Below, in pieces: positions 43,885 through 52,899 of a stretch of DNA of 64,000 bases. Position 1 is the first letter of the stretch. Each line of letters opens with the position of its first letter. The notes below the pieces were generated by a model, which was not told the DNA's origin, did not search any database, and saw only the letters and a program-made list of their open reading frames with translations. The translations under genes were made by a program, and so were the position numbers. Origin of the DNA: Oscillospiraceae bacterium (lineage in GTDB: Bacteria; Bacillota; Clostridia; Oscillospirales; Ruminococcaceae); the NCBI GenBank assembly GCA_020024615.1, contig JAHHTP010000003.1:1-64000 (forward strand), given 5' to 3'.

Positions 43885-44955
43885 TTAAAACTTCTCGCAA
43901 TACTCTTTGCATGCCTCGATATAGGCAACAACATTTTCAACTGGAACTTCTGGCTCCAGTATATGGGTTGGGCAAATCAACAATCCGCCTTTTCTACCTA
44001 CCATATCCAGATAATGGAATACTGTTTCTCTGATTTCTTTTGGTGTACCAAATGGCATCAGCGTCTGGGTTCCCAGTGTACCGCAGAAGGAAATGCGATC
44101 ACCGTACTCCTTATGAATTTCTTCAAAGTTCATGCTTTCCGGCTGAATTGGGTTGAGTACATCTACACCTGCTTCAATCAAATCCTCAATAAATGGGGTA
44201 ACATAGCCACAGCTGTGATAGAATACAACCAATTCCGGATTAATTGCTTTCGCCGCATCAATAATCGCTTTCAAACGCGGCTTTATATAGGTACCGTACA
44301 GTTCCTTGCTCATCATGATCGAGGACTGCATGCCGATATCATCGCCTAAATAAATGCCGTCCGCACCTGCTTTGGCAAAATTCACTGCATTGATCATCGA
44401 GTTGGCAGTTACCTTGTCCAATACAAAGTTTGCAAGTTCCGATTCTGACATCATGTCCATCATCAGCATTTCCATGCTCCTTGCGTACCATGCAGTTTCC
44501 CAGATGGTACACTGCATATTACCCATCGCAAAACGGCCAGCTTTATGTGCTTGTTCAACAGCAGCGATCTGCTCTGGAGTAGGTCCCTCGATGTACTCCG
44601 GATATGGATATGCCTTCAGTTCACTTAACTCAGTCATTTCCTCCAGTGGGTGATACATACGCGTCATATGGAAGCAAGCTGCACTACCCGGTTCATTCGC
44701 AACACCATACTGATTAAAGGTTGTACCACCCTTAAAATCATGCGAATACTGTTTTTTCCAAAACGCATCATCACGCGGCTCTTTTACACCACTCCACGGA
44801 ATGTCTGCAAATGCCCTGACTGGTGGAACATAACCAGTTTCCTTACAATACTTCTCAAATCTGTCTGCAAGGTCAGGCGTCATGCTAAACTCAAACGGCA
44901 TACGCTCATAACCTTTGCGTCTTACCAGCGATATAAGATTCTCTCTGTCTGTCAT
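43885..44955 (-). CDS. UroD-fold cobamide methyltransferase with zinc motif (operon 2, third gene)
   Basis: 356 residues. Unlike the other three UroD-like proteins here it keeps the classical zinc site: H247-S-C249-G and a late cysteine C328 (LLICPTH), as in MtaA/MtbA, where zinc activates a thiol or alcohol substrate. FCGTLGTQTLMPFGTP in two short pieces around 290-304 is typical of the superfamily. GGAGGG precedes the start at 44955. It follows the other UroD gene by 18 bases. Confidence 0.83.
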   Translation of the reverse strand: MTDRENLISLVRRKGYERMPFEFSMTPDLADRFEKYCKETGYVPPVRAFADIPWSGVKEPRDDAFWKKQYSHDFKGGTTFNQYGVANEPGSAACFHMTRMYHPLEEMTELSELKAYPYPEYIEGPTPEQIAAVEQAHKAGRFAMGNMQCTIWETAWYARSMEMLMMDMMSESELANFVLDKVTANSMINAVNFAKAGADGIYLGDDIGMQSSIMMSKELYGTYIKPRLKAIIDAAKAINPELVVFYHSCGYVTPFIEDLIEAGVDVLNPIQPESMNFEEIHKEYGDRISFCGTLGTQTLMPFGTPKEIRETVFHYLDMVGRKGGLLICPTHILEPEVPVENVVAYIEACKEYCEKF

Positions 44956-44973
44956 AATAGCACCCTCCAAGAT

Positions 44974-45930
44974 TTATTTGTAGATGCCTTCTTCCCACCA
45001 AATGCGGTTCATCAGCTCATAACGCTCCAATTCCATACCAGTGTATGCACAGTTGGAAGTGCAGAAGATATACCCCCAGCCGTTCATACCGTCACGCAAC
45101 GAACGACGAACATCAGCAATAACTTCTTCATCGGTACCAGTCTGCAACAGACCACAGTTTACATTGCCGCAGAGAGCAACTTTATCACCATACAAGCGTT
45201 TTATTTCTGCTAAATCAACACCGCCCTGTGGGTCAAGCGAATGCAACGCGTCCGGATGACACTGAACCATCTGATCAACAATCGGCATAATGTTACCATC
45301 GGTATGTTTGATGGAGTAGAAACCCTGATCATGATAGCCCTTAATAACATCATGCAGATATGGCGTAATATACTCAGAGAACATATCCGGAGTAAAGTAC
45401 GGATTGACATTAAAGCAGTAGTCGGAGCAGAGGCAGAAACCATCCAATAAACCTTTGTGTTTTGCCATCTCCTCACCGAAAGCAAGTGCATGCTCCATGT
45501 TGCGCTGTGCTTCTGCTTTTAAGCCGTCCTCATCCTCGTACATTCTTGCGGTAAAATCAAACATGGAATCACCGTCCGGCATAGCAAAAGTCGGGTCACC
45601 GTGCATCATGGTGTAATATTTATCACCGGATTTTTCACGGATCGCTTCAAGCAGACGGACTGCACCATCAATCCCGCCCGGATTCGGATGAACAAAAATC
45701 GCACTGTGGTGATATTTTTCAGCAATTCGAATATAGCTTTCAGCCTGATATTCAAAATGCTTTTTCTGCTCGGATTTGCTCATCTGATTCCACTGGCCGA
45801 AAGCCATTTGTGCCGGATGAATCATACCGATGGACTCCAAAGTTAAAAAGAAAACCAGTTCAAAAGTCGGGCAATGACCTTCAATTGGCTCTCGTCTCAA
45901 TGCTTTGATAAAGCGTTCACGTTCAGTCAT
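44974..45930 (-). CDS. UroD-fold cobamide methyltransferase (operon 2, second gene)
   Basis: 318 residues. N-terminus MTERERFIKALRREP is typical of UroD-type methyltransferases. The metal site region reads H209-T-D211-G instead of HxCG; CGNVNCGLL (about 268-276) and FCTSNCAY supply four cysteines near the C-terminus that are unusual. GGAGG stands before the ATG. An intergenic hairpin (45973-45998) separates it from the corrinoid gene. Substrate not known. Confidence 0.82.
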   Translation of the reverse strand: MTERERFIKALRREPIEGHCPTFELVFFLTLESIGMIHPAQMAFGQWNQMSKSEQKKHFEYQAESYIRIAEKYHHSAIFVHPNPGGIDGAVRLLEAIREKSGDKYYTMMHGDPTFAMPDGDSMFDFTARMYEDEDGLKAEAQRNMEHALAFGEEMAKHKGLLDGFCLCSDYCFNVNPYFTPDMFSEYITPYLHDVIKGYHDQGFYSIKHTDGNIMPIVDQMVQCHPDALHSLDPQGGVDLAEIKRLYGDKVALCGNVNCGLLQTGTDEEVIADVRRSLRDGMNGWGYIFCTSNCAYTGMELERYELMNRIWWEEGIYK

Positions 45931-45972
45931 GATATTCCTCCATTGAATATAAATTTATAATTGCCTCGAAAA

Positions 45973-45998
45973 TTGCTGCCGCCAAAAGACGGCAGCAA
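45973..45998 (-). terminator. Internal hairpin after the corrinoid gene, copy 2
   Basis: Perfect nine-bp stem TTGCTGCCG / CGGCAGCAA followed on the minus strand by TTTTCG. It lies inside the operon and may allow partial termination, or protect the 3' end of the upstream message, giving more corrinoid protein than methyltransferase. Confidence 0.65.
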
Positions 45999-46025
45999 AC
46001 TGCTTTTTACAATCTAAAAATTATT

Positions 46026-46661
46026 TTAGTTTTTGAAGAAACTTAAAGCAACCTCTGCTGCACTTGCTGCGTCAGAAGTATAAGCATCTGCTCCGATTTC
46101 ATCAGCAAATTTCTGCGTTACCGGTGCGCCGCCTACCATTACTTTTACTTTATCGCGTAAACCTGCTGCTTTTAGTGCCTCAATAATCTCTCCCTGGTTT
46201 ACCATAGTTGTGGTTAGCAGTGCAGATAAGCATACGACTTTTGCTCCACTCTCTTTTACTGCTGCTACAATCTTATCTCCGTCTGCGTCTACACCTAAGT
46301 CTATGCACTCGATCCCAACGCCTTCCATCATCATTTTAACGAGGTTTTTACCGATGTCGTGCAGGTCGCCTTTTACGGTGCAGATTACTGCTTTGCCTAC
46401 TGGCTCTACTCCCTCTTTGGTCAGGTATGGTTTTAAGATTGCTACACCCTGATTCATTGCACGTGCTGCAATTAACACTTCCGGAACATATACTTTGTTC
46501 TCTTTGAATTTGTCACCAATCTCTACCATGCCGGAGATTAATCCGTCATTTAAGATTTCTTTTGCAGTGATTCCTTCTTCCAGCGCCTGGTTTACCAGTG
46601 CTTTGACATCTTTTGCTTTGCCTTTCTGAAGCATTTCATTGATCTGAGCGGTAATAGACAT
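46026..46661 (-). CDS. Methyltransferase corrinoid protein, copy 2
   Basis: Protein identical to the product of 26424-27059 over all 211 residues, with the cobalt-ligand motif D99-x-H101-x-x-G104. By eye the coding DNA differs only by one silent change in a phenylalanine codon near the 3' end, while both flanks are unrelated; the identity begins and ends at the gene borders. First gene of operon 2, with GAGAGG before its start and a strong promoter upstream, in contrast to copy 1, which is last in its operon. Confidence 0.93.
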   Translation of the reverse strand: MSITAQINEMLQKGKAKDVKALVNQALEEGITAKEILNDGLISGMVEIGDKFKENKVYVPEVLIAARAMNQGVAILKPYLTKEGVEPVGKAVICTVKGDLHDIGKNLVKMMMEGVGIECIDLGVDADGDKIVAAVKESGAKVVCLSALLTTTMVNQGEIIEALKAAGLRDKVKVMVGGAPVTQKFADEIGADAYTSDAASAAEVALSFFKN

Positions 46662-46768
46662 GATTTTTTCTCTCCTCTTTGTCTTTCTTTTTTGATAAAG
46701 TCTGCTCTCCTACGCTTTATTTCTGCAAAGAAAACAAGCCAGTGTACAGCTTTACTTTATATAAGGTC

Positions 46769-46797
46769 ATTGTAACATATGTATTTACAAATGTCAA
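46769..46797 (-). promoter_or_regulatory. Promoter of corrinoid operon 2
   Basis: Minus-strand TTGACA (46792-46797), 17 bp, TACAAT (46769-46774); leader about 100 bases. Confidence 0.85.
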
Positions 46798-46849
46798 TGC
46801 ACTTTAAAAAAATCACAAAAAAGTTAAGGCAAGATTAGAAAATGCACCA

Positions 46850-48376
46850 TTACTGCCGTTGTTCAAGCTGTAATAACGCCTTATTGTAAAATTCTGATTT
46901 CTTCTGCAATTCGTTATCCAACACATCCTGCCCATACCGCTCCGCAAGCGTCTGGGAGTCCGAGAACAGATTGGTACCAAGTCCCAGACGATCACCTGAA
47001 ATCTCGACACCCAGTGCTGCCAAGGTAGTCGGAAACAAATCAAAAGTACCGAATACACGATCTTTTTCAAAAACTGGTGTTGCAGCAGCATTGATATAAC
47101 AGTTGTATACCGTTCTCTGGTATTCCGGATCTAATTCCACCAGAAATTTCGGATCCATGGTCAAATGGTCACCTGAAATGACAATGGTCGTATTTTCATA
47201 AAATGGTTGTTCTTTGATCCAATTCAGCATCTCCTGAACCTGTCTGGAAGAACATCGCAGCACATTAGCGTACTGGCTCTCATAAATATCTTCACATAAA
47301 CGGCAATGATATCCATCCGGAAAATGAGTATCTGCCGTTAACATGGTAAAGTAAAACGGCTCATCCATTGCCCCCAAACGCGTCAATTCCTCTTTGGCAA
47401 ACGCAAACAGTTTTTCATCCTCATAACCCCACCATACATCATAGTCTTCTGGAAGTCTGCCCTGCTTTTTCATCGCTTTAATGTCCAGAATGTCATAATT
47501 GCCATTTTCCGTAAAATACACATCTCGACTTGCAAATGCTGCATCTGATCCAAGAAGCAAGGTTTCACGATATCCTTCTTTTTGCAAAATCTCTCCAAGC
47601 GAGACAACACCAGGCAGAAATGATTCATCTGATCCGTAGCTTTCTCCTATGACAGGTACTTTGATGATTGTGCCGGAAGTCTGTGCAACCATTCCAGCTG
47701 CGGTCCAAGTTGTACCGACAAACGGCACCGCTCCGCCAATTTTCTGATTATTCGAAAAATTGATATTTTCTTCTGCCAGTGCAGTCAACTCTGGTATGTA
47801 ATCTTCATCCAGCCCTTGAGAATAAGTAGACTCCATGGATTCTAAAATGATGTAGATTAGATTTCGTTTCTTCTCTGGGAATTTCATTGATACCGTATTT
47901 GGATCTACATAATTTTCCTGAATAAAGTCAGATTGAGTTAAGATGGTATGAAGATAATATGGGACATGTAAAGTAATACAGAAAAAGCTGATAGAAAAAA
48001 TCAGCATCGCCAATCCAAATGGTAATAGAGCTTTTTTCCAGAAATCACAGCTTTTTCCCACCATATATTGAATATACCATTTTGTATTCTGAAACATTTT
48101 CTTCATTCTGCCGCTAAGCAGCCGATAAAGAAACATCTCTATTGCAGTCAGCAGAAAACTAAATCCTGCTATCCTTATTGTCGCACTAGATACCAAAGTT
48201 TTGCCTGTTCCAGACACCGGTGTTTTCAGCTGAAACAGCAGCTGTTCTAACTGAACATCATCATACTTCTGGCAAAGCCAAAGTACAAAGAAAAACAATA
48301 TATTGCCCAAAATTAACAATATATACCCAAAACACTGCTTATAATTGATTTTTGTTTTTTCTTTTGTCATTAACAT
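46850..48376 (-). CDS. LTA-synthase-family sulfatase-fold membrane protein
   Basis: 508 residues: about four N-terminal membrane helices (to about 155), then an extracellular alkaline-phosphatase-fold domain. IYIILESMEST holds the first metal acid, TTWTAAGMVAQTSG the probable catalytic threonine, SGDHLTMD a later metal site. Such enzymes polymerise glycerol phosphate or transfer phosphoglycerol to glycans. It has four-helix rather than five-helix topology as far as I can count. The start at 48376 has AAAAAGGAAA upstream; a longer frame to 48463 has no site. Monocistronic. Confidence 0.85.
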   Translation of the reverse strand: MLMTKEKTKINYKQCFGYILLILGNILFFFVLWLCQKYDDVQLEQLLFQLKTPVSGTGKTLVSSATIRIAGFSFLLTAIEMFLYRLLSGRMKKMFQNTKWYIQYMVGKSCDFWKKALLPFGLAMLIFSISFFCITLHVPYYLHTILTQSDFIQENYVDPNTVSMKFPEKKRNLIYIILESMESTYSQGLDEDYIPELTALAEENINFSNNQKIGGAVPFVGTTWTAAGMVAQTSGTIIKVPVIGESYGSDESFLPGVVSLGEILQKEGYRETLLLGSDAAFASRDVYFTENGNYDILDIKAMKKQGRLPEDYDVWWGYEDEKLFAFAKEELTRLGAMDEPFYFTMLTADTHFPDGYHCRLCEDIYESQYANVLRCSSRQVQEMLNWIKEQPFYENTTIVISGDHLTMDPKFLVELDPEYQRTVYNCYINAAATPVFEKDRVFGTFDLFPTTLAALGVEISGDRLGLGTNLFSDSQTLAERYGQDVLDNELQKKSEFYNKALLQLEQRQ

Positions 48377-48562
48377 GTCATTTTCCTTTTTGAATACACT
48401 AAGTCGTTTTCTACATAAAGTTCTTACTAAAATGCCATTGAAACCATTAAAATGTATTTTCACCTTCTTTCCGAATGCTTCTCCTTATAATATATCATCT
48501 TTTTAGATTATTTTCTACATCTTTTTTTAAACTTGTCTTTACATATCATACAAAGATTGCTC

Positions 48563-48591
48563 TTGACATTTCCTTTTGAACCAATTATAAT
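48563..48591 (+). promoter_or_regulatory. Promoter of the YitT-like gene
   Basis: TTGACA (48563-48568), 17 bp, TATAAT (48586-48591): fully consensus. Confidence 0.88.
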
Positions 48592-48624
48592 AAAACTAAT
48601 TATGTCAGAAAGGAACGATTTATC

Positions 48625-49275
48625 ATGACAAACAAATATTCCATACGCAGTTTATGTGAAGGAATCAAACTGAAAAACTGCATCACTATAATTGCATCCA
48701 GCGCTTTTCTGGCATTCGGATTATATAACGTCCATTCTATTTCTGGTGTCACCGAAGGCGGTGTGTTGGGATTAAATCTGCTTTTGGATCACTGGTTTCA
48801 TATCTCCCCGGCAATCACAAATGTTGTTGCCAATTTAATCTGCTACGGACTGGGCGTGAAACTGCTTGGCAGAAAATTTATCGTATACTCGCTGATTTCC
48901 ACCGTCGGATTTTCAGCCTCTTATAAAATTTTTGAACAATTCGATCCGCTCTGGCCGCAGCTTGCAGATCACCCTCTGCTTGCAAGTTTGATCGGAGCCG
49001 TGTTTGTCGGTGTTGGCGCAGGACTCTGTGTTAAAATGGGAGGCGCACCGAGTGGAGATGACGCGCTGGCAATGAGTATTGCACACGCTACCCGCTTAAA
49101 AATTCAATGGGCTTATCTCTCCTCAGATTTAATCGTTCTCCTGCTCTCCATCTCCTACATCCCATTAACTAAAATCGCCTACTCCCTGCTGACAGTTATC
49201 CTGTCTGGACAAATTATCGGCTGGATTGAGGCATTTCCACACAATCCATATCAAAAACCAAATACCGAAGAATAA
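48625..49275 (+). CDS. YitT/DUF161-family membrane protein
   Basis: 216 residues with five or six hydrophobic helices; GVTEGGVLGLNLLL and GAGLCVKMGGAPSGDDALAM are the repeated glycine-rich signatures of YitT/DUF161 (5xTM) proteins. It lacks the C-terminal DUF2179 domain of full-size YitT, and so is nearer to the short YczE-like forms. Function is not established for the family. Strong promoter and terminator make it a single-gene unit. Confidence 0.82.
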   Translation: MTNKYSIRSLCEGIKLKNCITIIASSAFLAFGLYNVHSISGVTEGGVLGLNLLLDHWFHISPAITNVVANLICYGLGVKLLGRKFIVYSLISTVGFSASYKIFEQFDPLWPQLADHPLLASLIGAVFVGVGAGLCVKMGGAPSGDDALAMSIAHATRLKIQWAYLSSDLIVLLLSISYIPLTKIAYSLLTVILSGQIIGWIEAFPHNPYQKPNTEE

Positions 49276-49279
49276 ACAG

Positions 49280-49309
49280 AAAGCTGACCGATACAAATCG
49301 ATCAGCTTT
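49280..49309. terminator. Terminator after the YitT-like gene
   Basis: AAAGCTGA / TCAGCTTT with inner CGAT / ATCG, followed by TTCCTTTT; between convergent genes. Confidence 0.85.
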
Positions 49310-49325
49310 TCCTTTTATCATGATA

Positions 49326-50882
49326 TTAGTCTTCCAGATTAACCGGCAGTTTGCCCGGATAAATGTTGTTTTTCATTGCGTGAATCAAAGCTGGAACAGA
49401 AAGTGGAGTATATTCATAACTTGCCACAACAGCATCTGCATCCTTTACAATGCTGTAATCATATGGTACACCCAACAGAACAGCAATCACCGGTTTTCCA
49501 GTTGCTTTTACCATCTGATAAATCTTTCGCTGTCCTTCTCGGAATCCGGCATGATACAAGCCAACAACTGCAACTTCATAATCGCCGGCAACCGCAGCTT
49601 TTATATCATCAGTTACTTCATTTAAAGGGGTTACCACAGCCTTTGTACCTTTAAATACAGCAGCAAACTGATCTGCAAAACTTAAACTTTCATGACGCTC
49701 GTCCTCTGCTCCAGTTAGCGCACTGGAAATCGGCGCAAAGCATGCAATCTTTTTTCCGTCCAGATGTGCAAGAAGCGCATTTGACCGAATGCAGGTGATG
49801 CTGTTTTGCATAATTTTCTCATTTTCTGCAATTAGTTGTGCGTCATGCACCAGCTGCATAGCAAGCTCATAATCTGCCTGAGCGTGAGCCAGATCATATT
49901 TTTCCTTGACACGCATAATACGCCCATATGACTGATTGATACGCTCCTCGGAGATTCTGCCGCTTTCAACTGCCGCATAAATTGCCTCAACCCCCTCTTT
50001 GACCGCTTCATAGGTATGCGAGAAATGCAACACATCCATACCAGCTTCAATGGCACGGACAGCTCCCTCACCACAGCCATACAGATTACGAATTGCCCCC
50101 ATCTCCATACAGTCGGTGGTAGCGATACCCTCGAATTTCTGCTCTTTGCGCAGAACATCGGTCATAATCTCCTTGGTTAAAGTACCCGGATGATCGGTAA
50201 TAGCGGTATAACGAACATGTGCCGACATAAGCGCATCTGCCCCTGCCTCAAACGCTCTTGCAAACGGAACCCATTCGGTTTTCTCCAGTATATCTTTCGG
50301 AGTCGCATTGATGGGTAAAGCCAGATGCGAGTCGGTGGCAACATTACCATGACCCGGATAATGCTTCACACAGGCGATCATGCCAGCTTTTTTCATGCCA
50401 TTTACCATTGCAATACCGCATTTGGAAACATGCTCTACATCATCACCAAACGAACGATTTCCGATAATTGGATTACGCGGGTCAATATTAACATCCAAAA
50501 CCGGTGCATAATCAATGGTAATACCGACCGCTTTCAATACGCGTCCCAATGTATCCCCAACCTTTTCAATCTGGTCTGATCCACCTGCGGACAGAGCCAT
50601 AGCTCCCGGAATCAGCGCAGCACCCTCATAATAACGGGAAACTGCCCCCCCCTCCTGGTCGATGCCAATCAACGGAGCAATTCCTGTTGCATCCATTGCC
50701 AGCTTGCGCAGTTCATTGTTCAGCTTGCACAGCTGTTTTGCTGAAATAACATTGCGAGTAAACAAAATAAAATTACCCACTTTGAAATCCGCAACAATTC
50801 TTCTTGCCTGGTCATCCACTTCTGGTGACGGAAATCCTGCACAGATCATCTGACCAATTTTTAATTTTAGTGATTCCTTCAT
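49326..50882 (-). CDS. Glycoside hydrolase family 3, beta-N-acetylhexosaminidase-like
   Basis: 518 residues without a signal peptide. The NagZ-type loop KHYPGHGNVATDSH (173-186) supplies the His-Asp dyad (D184/H186), and D256 in ATTDCMEMGA is the expected nucleophile. This subgroup removes N-acetylglucosamine from muropeptides or other glycans, some using phosphate. A C-terminal alpha/beta domain from about 365 is longer than in Gram-negative NagZ and like Bacillus forms. Start has GGGGGAGG upstream. Transcribed alone. Confidence 0.9.
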   Translation of the reverse strand: MKESLKLKIGQMICAGFPSPEVDDQARRIVADFKVGNFILFTRNVISAKQLCKLNNELRKLAMDATGIAPLIGIDQEGGAVSRYYEGAALIPGAMALSAGGSDQIEKVGDTLGRVLKAVGITIDYAPVLDVNIDPRNPIIGNRSFGDDVEHVSKCGIAMVNGMKKAGMIACVKHYPGHGNVATDSHLALPINATPKDILEKTEWVPFARAFEAGADALMSAHVRYTAITDHPGTLTKEIMTDVLRKEQKFEGIATTDCMEMGAIRNLYGCGEGAVRAIEAGMDVLHFSHTYEAVKEGVEAIYAAVESGRISEERINQSYGRIMRVKEKYDLAHAQADYELAMQLVHDAQLIAENEKIMQNSITCIRSNALLAHLDGKKIACFAPISSALTGAEDERHESLSFADQFAAVFKGTKAVVTPLNEVTDDIKAAVAGDYEVAVVGLYHAGFREGQRKIYQMVKATGKPVIAVLLGVPYDYSIVKDADAVVASYEYTPLSVPALIHAMKNNIYPGKLPVNLED

Positions 50883-50917
50883 AAATAAATGTACCTCCCC
50901 CTTTTATTTTCTGTATC

Positions 50918-50967
50918 AGTATAGCATAACATTTATAAGTATAGCATAGCGTTTGAAATAAAGTCAA
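50918..50967 (-). promoter_or_regulatory. Promoter region of the GH3 hexosaminidase gene
   Basis: Minus-strand TTGACT (50962-50967), 18 bp, TATACT (50938-50943) with extended TGC. The block TATGCTATACT is repeated 20 bp downstream (TATACT 50918-50923), possibly a second -10. Confidence 0.65.
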
Positions 50968-51061
50968 TCCATTGCAAGAAAAATCCATTTTATGCACACA
51001 GAAAATTCATTTAATCCCATATCTTGTAACTATTTTTTGCCAAACTGTAATGCTTCTTCGC

Positions 51062-51090
51062 TTGTATTCCATTTGAAAATGCAGTAAAAT
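51062..51090 (+). promoter_or_regulatory. Promoter of the lipoprotein-transglutaminase pair
   Basis: TTGTAT (51062-51067), 17 bp, TAAAAT (51085-51090). Confidence 0.55.
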
Positions 51091-51121
51091 AATATCAGAA
51101 ACTGGAAGAAAGGAGGCTATT

Positions 51122-51622
51122 ATGAAGAAACAAAGCATTTTAGTCCTGCTGCTTGCTGTTATCTGCATCATCAGCAGCGGATGTAAAAAAACAACAGCCC
51201 CCACAAACAACAGTGCAGCTGTGCCGTGCACTGAACTTTGCAGTTCTCTGATGGAAGACGATCTTTCTCTAGACTGTGATATTGTATGTGGATATGAAGA
51301 TGAACAGTTTGAAACCTATTTTTCCTATCTATATAATATACCAATGGAAAACATTAAGGACGGCTGCATCATTTATGTATCCAGCGGTAGTTCCGCTGAT
51401 GAAGTATCCCTTCTGCTCCCGGCAGATGCAGGAAAGGGCGCAGTTATCACAACAGCACTCAACAACAGAATTGAAAAACGCAAACAGGATTACAACGGCT
51501 ATAATGACGATGAAGTGGAAAAATTAAACCACGCTCTGGTCACACCGATTGGAAATTACATCGCACTGGTTATCTCTGATCAGCCGCAGTCAGTTGTAAA
51601 AGCTTTACGACAGAAGCTTTAA
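51122..51622 (+). CDS. DUF4358-type lipoprotein
   Basis: 166 residues with a lipoprotein signal: hydrophobic ILVLLLAVICIISSG then C21 as the lipid anchor. The mature part resembles DUF4358 lipoproteins of Clostridia, ending with the usual segment on peptide or locus identity (PIGNYIALVISDQ...VVKAL). Function unknown. AAAGGAGG precedes the ATG. It lies 37 bases before the transglutaminase-like gene, probably in the same transcript. Confidence 0.72.
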   Translation: MKKQSILVLLLAVICIISSGCKKTTAPTNNSAAVPCTELCSSLMEDDLSLDCDIVCGYEDEQFETYFSYLYNIPMENIKDGCIIYVSSGSSADEVSLLLPADAGKGAVITTALNNRIEKRKQDYNGYNDDEVEKLNHALVTPIGNYIALVISDQPQSVVKALRQKL

Positions 51623-51659
51623 TCAATTCTAACACAGAAAATGACATGAGGTAATTCAA

Positions 51660-52733
51660 ATGAAAAATCAAAAAACTTTGCTTATCGTACTATGCCCTAT
51701 ACTGGCTCTTTTTCTGATAGGTACCATCGTATTTACAGCAGTACAGGCAAAGCAGATCAATACCTTGACCAATTTTATTGAGGTTAATATGGAAGTTGAT
51801 CTGAATGAATGGGATGGCAGCAACATCAATTTCGACCATGCGCATCCGATATATGATGACACTGCTATCATCGAGGCTTATAAATCTGGTGATACATCCA
51901 AACTGGATGAGGAAGAACTGTTCACCCTCAATACTGCAAAGTCTGTTATTGAAAAACTCGGTATCAACAATAAAATGAGCGACTATGAAAAGGAAAAAGC
52001 CATCTATGATTGGCAGTTCGACTATGTACGCTATGACTCCACCCAGCAGTCTGCTATTCCGTCGGATATCAATATCGAGCAATATAACTACTATCCGTAC
52101 GGTGTGTTAAAATACCATCAGGCTATCTGTGTGGGTAATGCCACTACTTTTAAATTGTTTATGGATATGTTGGAAATCGAAAACAAGATTATCCATTCCA
52201 CCACTATGGGTGAACATGCATGGAATCTCATTAAGCTTGAAAATGACTGGTATCATGTTGATTTAACCTTTGATGGCTCTGATAATACCAAGACACCAGC
52301 ATACAATAACTTCAATGTTACTGACTTAGTTAAACAGAATGCAGGCTATCCATGGGATAGTGCGGAATTTCCAGAAGCAACTGGCACCAAATACTGCATG
52401 GCAGTCATCGAAAATCAGAAACTGGATACTATTTACGACCTTCCCGCAGCTCTAAAAGCAGCACAGGAGAAAAAGAAAGCAAATGTGTATGTCAGCTTTG
52501 CAGATCATTCTCCGCTTGACGTTGGTCTGTTAGATATGATCTCTTCATACATGAAAGATTGCTATCTCTACATCTCTCAGAATTATCCGATGGAAAATGG
52601 AGATACCATTTATGCAATCCCTGTTGAATCCACCAATACGGAAGAAGTACAACCAGAAGCCGAAAAGTACTACGATATGGATAAAATGGAACAGACTATC
52701 CTCGATGTTTTTGATGTAGAGACAGTTGATTAA
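51660..52733 (+). CDS. Membrane-anchored transglutaminase-like protein
   Basis: 357 residues. An N-terminal helix (about 6-29) anchors it outside the cell. The transglutaminase-like core has a full triad: C157 (AICVGNA), H186 (GEHAWN) and D201 (YHVDLTFDG). In bacteria such domains act as proteases or crosslinkers on the cell surface. The C-terminal 120 residues are unassigned. It pairs with the lipoprotein gene upstream and ends at a strong terminator. Confidence 0.83.
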   Translation: MKNQKTLLIVLCPILALFLIGTIVFTAVQAKQINTLTNFIEVNMEVDLNEWDGSNINFDHAHPIYDDTAIIEAYKSGDTSKLDEEELFTLNTAKSVIEKLGINNKMSDYEKEKAIYDWQFDYVRYDSTQQSAIPSDINIEQYNYYPYGVLKYHQAICVGNATTFKLFMDMLEIENKIIHSTTMGEHAWNLIKLENDWYHVDLTFDGSDNTKTPAYNNFNVTDLVKQNAGYPWDSAEFPEATGTKYCMAVIENQKLDTIYDLPAALKAAQEKKKANVYVSFADHSPLDVGLLDMISSYMKDCYLYISQNYPMENGDTIYAIPVESTNTEEVQPEAEKYYDMDKMEQTILDVFDVETVD

Positions 52734-52753
52734 TTGACTTCAAGCTTTATACT

Positions 52754-52782
52754 GGCAGGGAATCTTCTCCCTGCCGTTTTTA
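52754..52782 (+). terminator. Terminator of the lipoprotein-transglutaminase pair
   Basis: GGCAGGGA / TCCCTGCC stem followed by GTTTTTAT. Confidence 0.9.
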
Positions 52783-52827
52783 TATATATATTGCTTACAT
52801 CAAAGCTCAAACAGACAATATACTAAA

Positions 52828-52857
52828 TTGATTTTATGACCTAGCATATGATATAAT
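52828..52857 (+). promoter_or_regulatory. Promoter of the 307-residue phosphoesterase gene
   Basis: TTGATT (52828-52833), 18 bp, TATAAT (52852-52857); a palindrome ATGATATCAT follows near 52868 and could be an operator. Confidence 0.6.
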
Positions 52858-52899
52858 AAATATCACATAATGATATCATATTCATAGGAGGAAATAGAT

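Noticed and set aside
43885..45930. UroD-like genes as heme biosynthesis hemE
   Set aside because: They are beside a corrinoid protein gene, are multiple and divergent, and lack the HemE N-terminal signature; methyltransferase function fits better.
26608..46452. Identical plus-strand frames of 80 codons within both corrinoid genes
   Set aside because: They are antisense shadows that are identical only because the corrinoid genes are.
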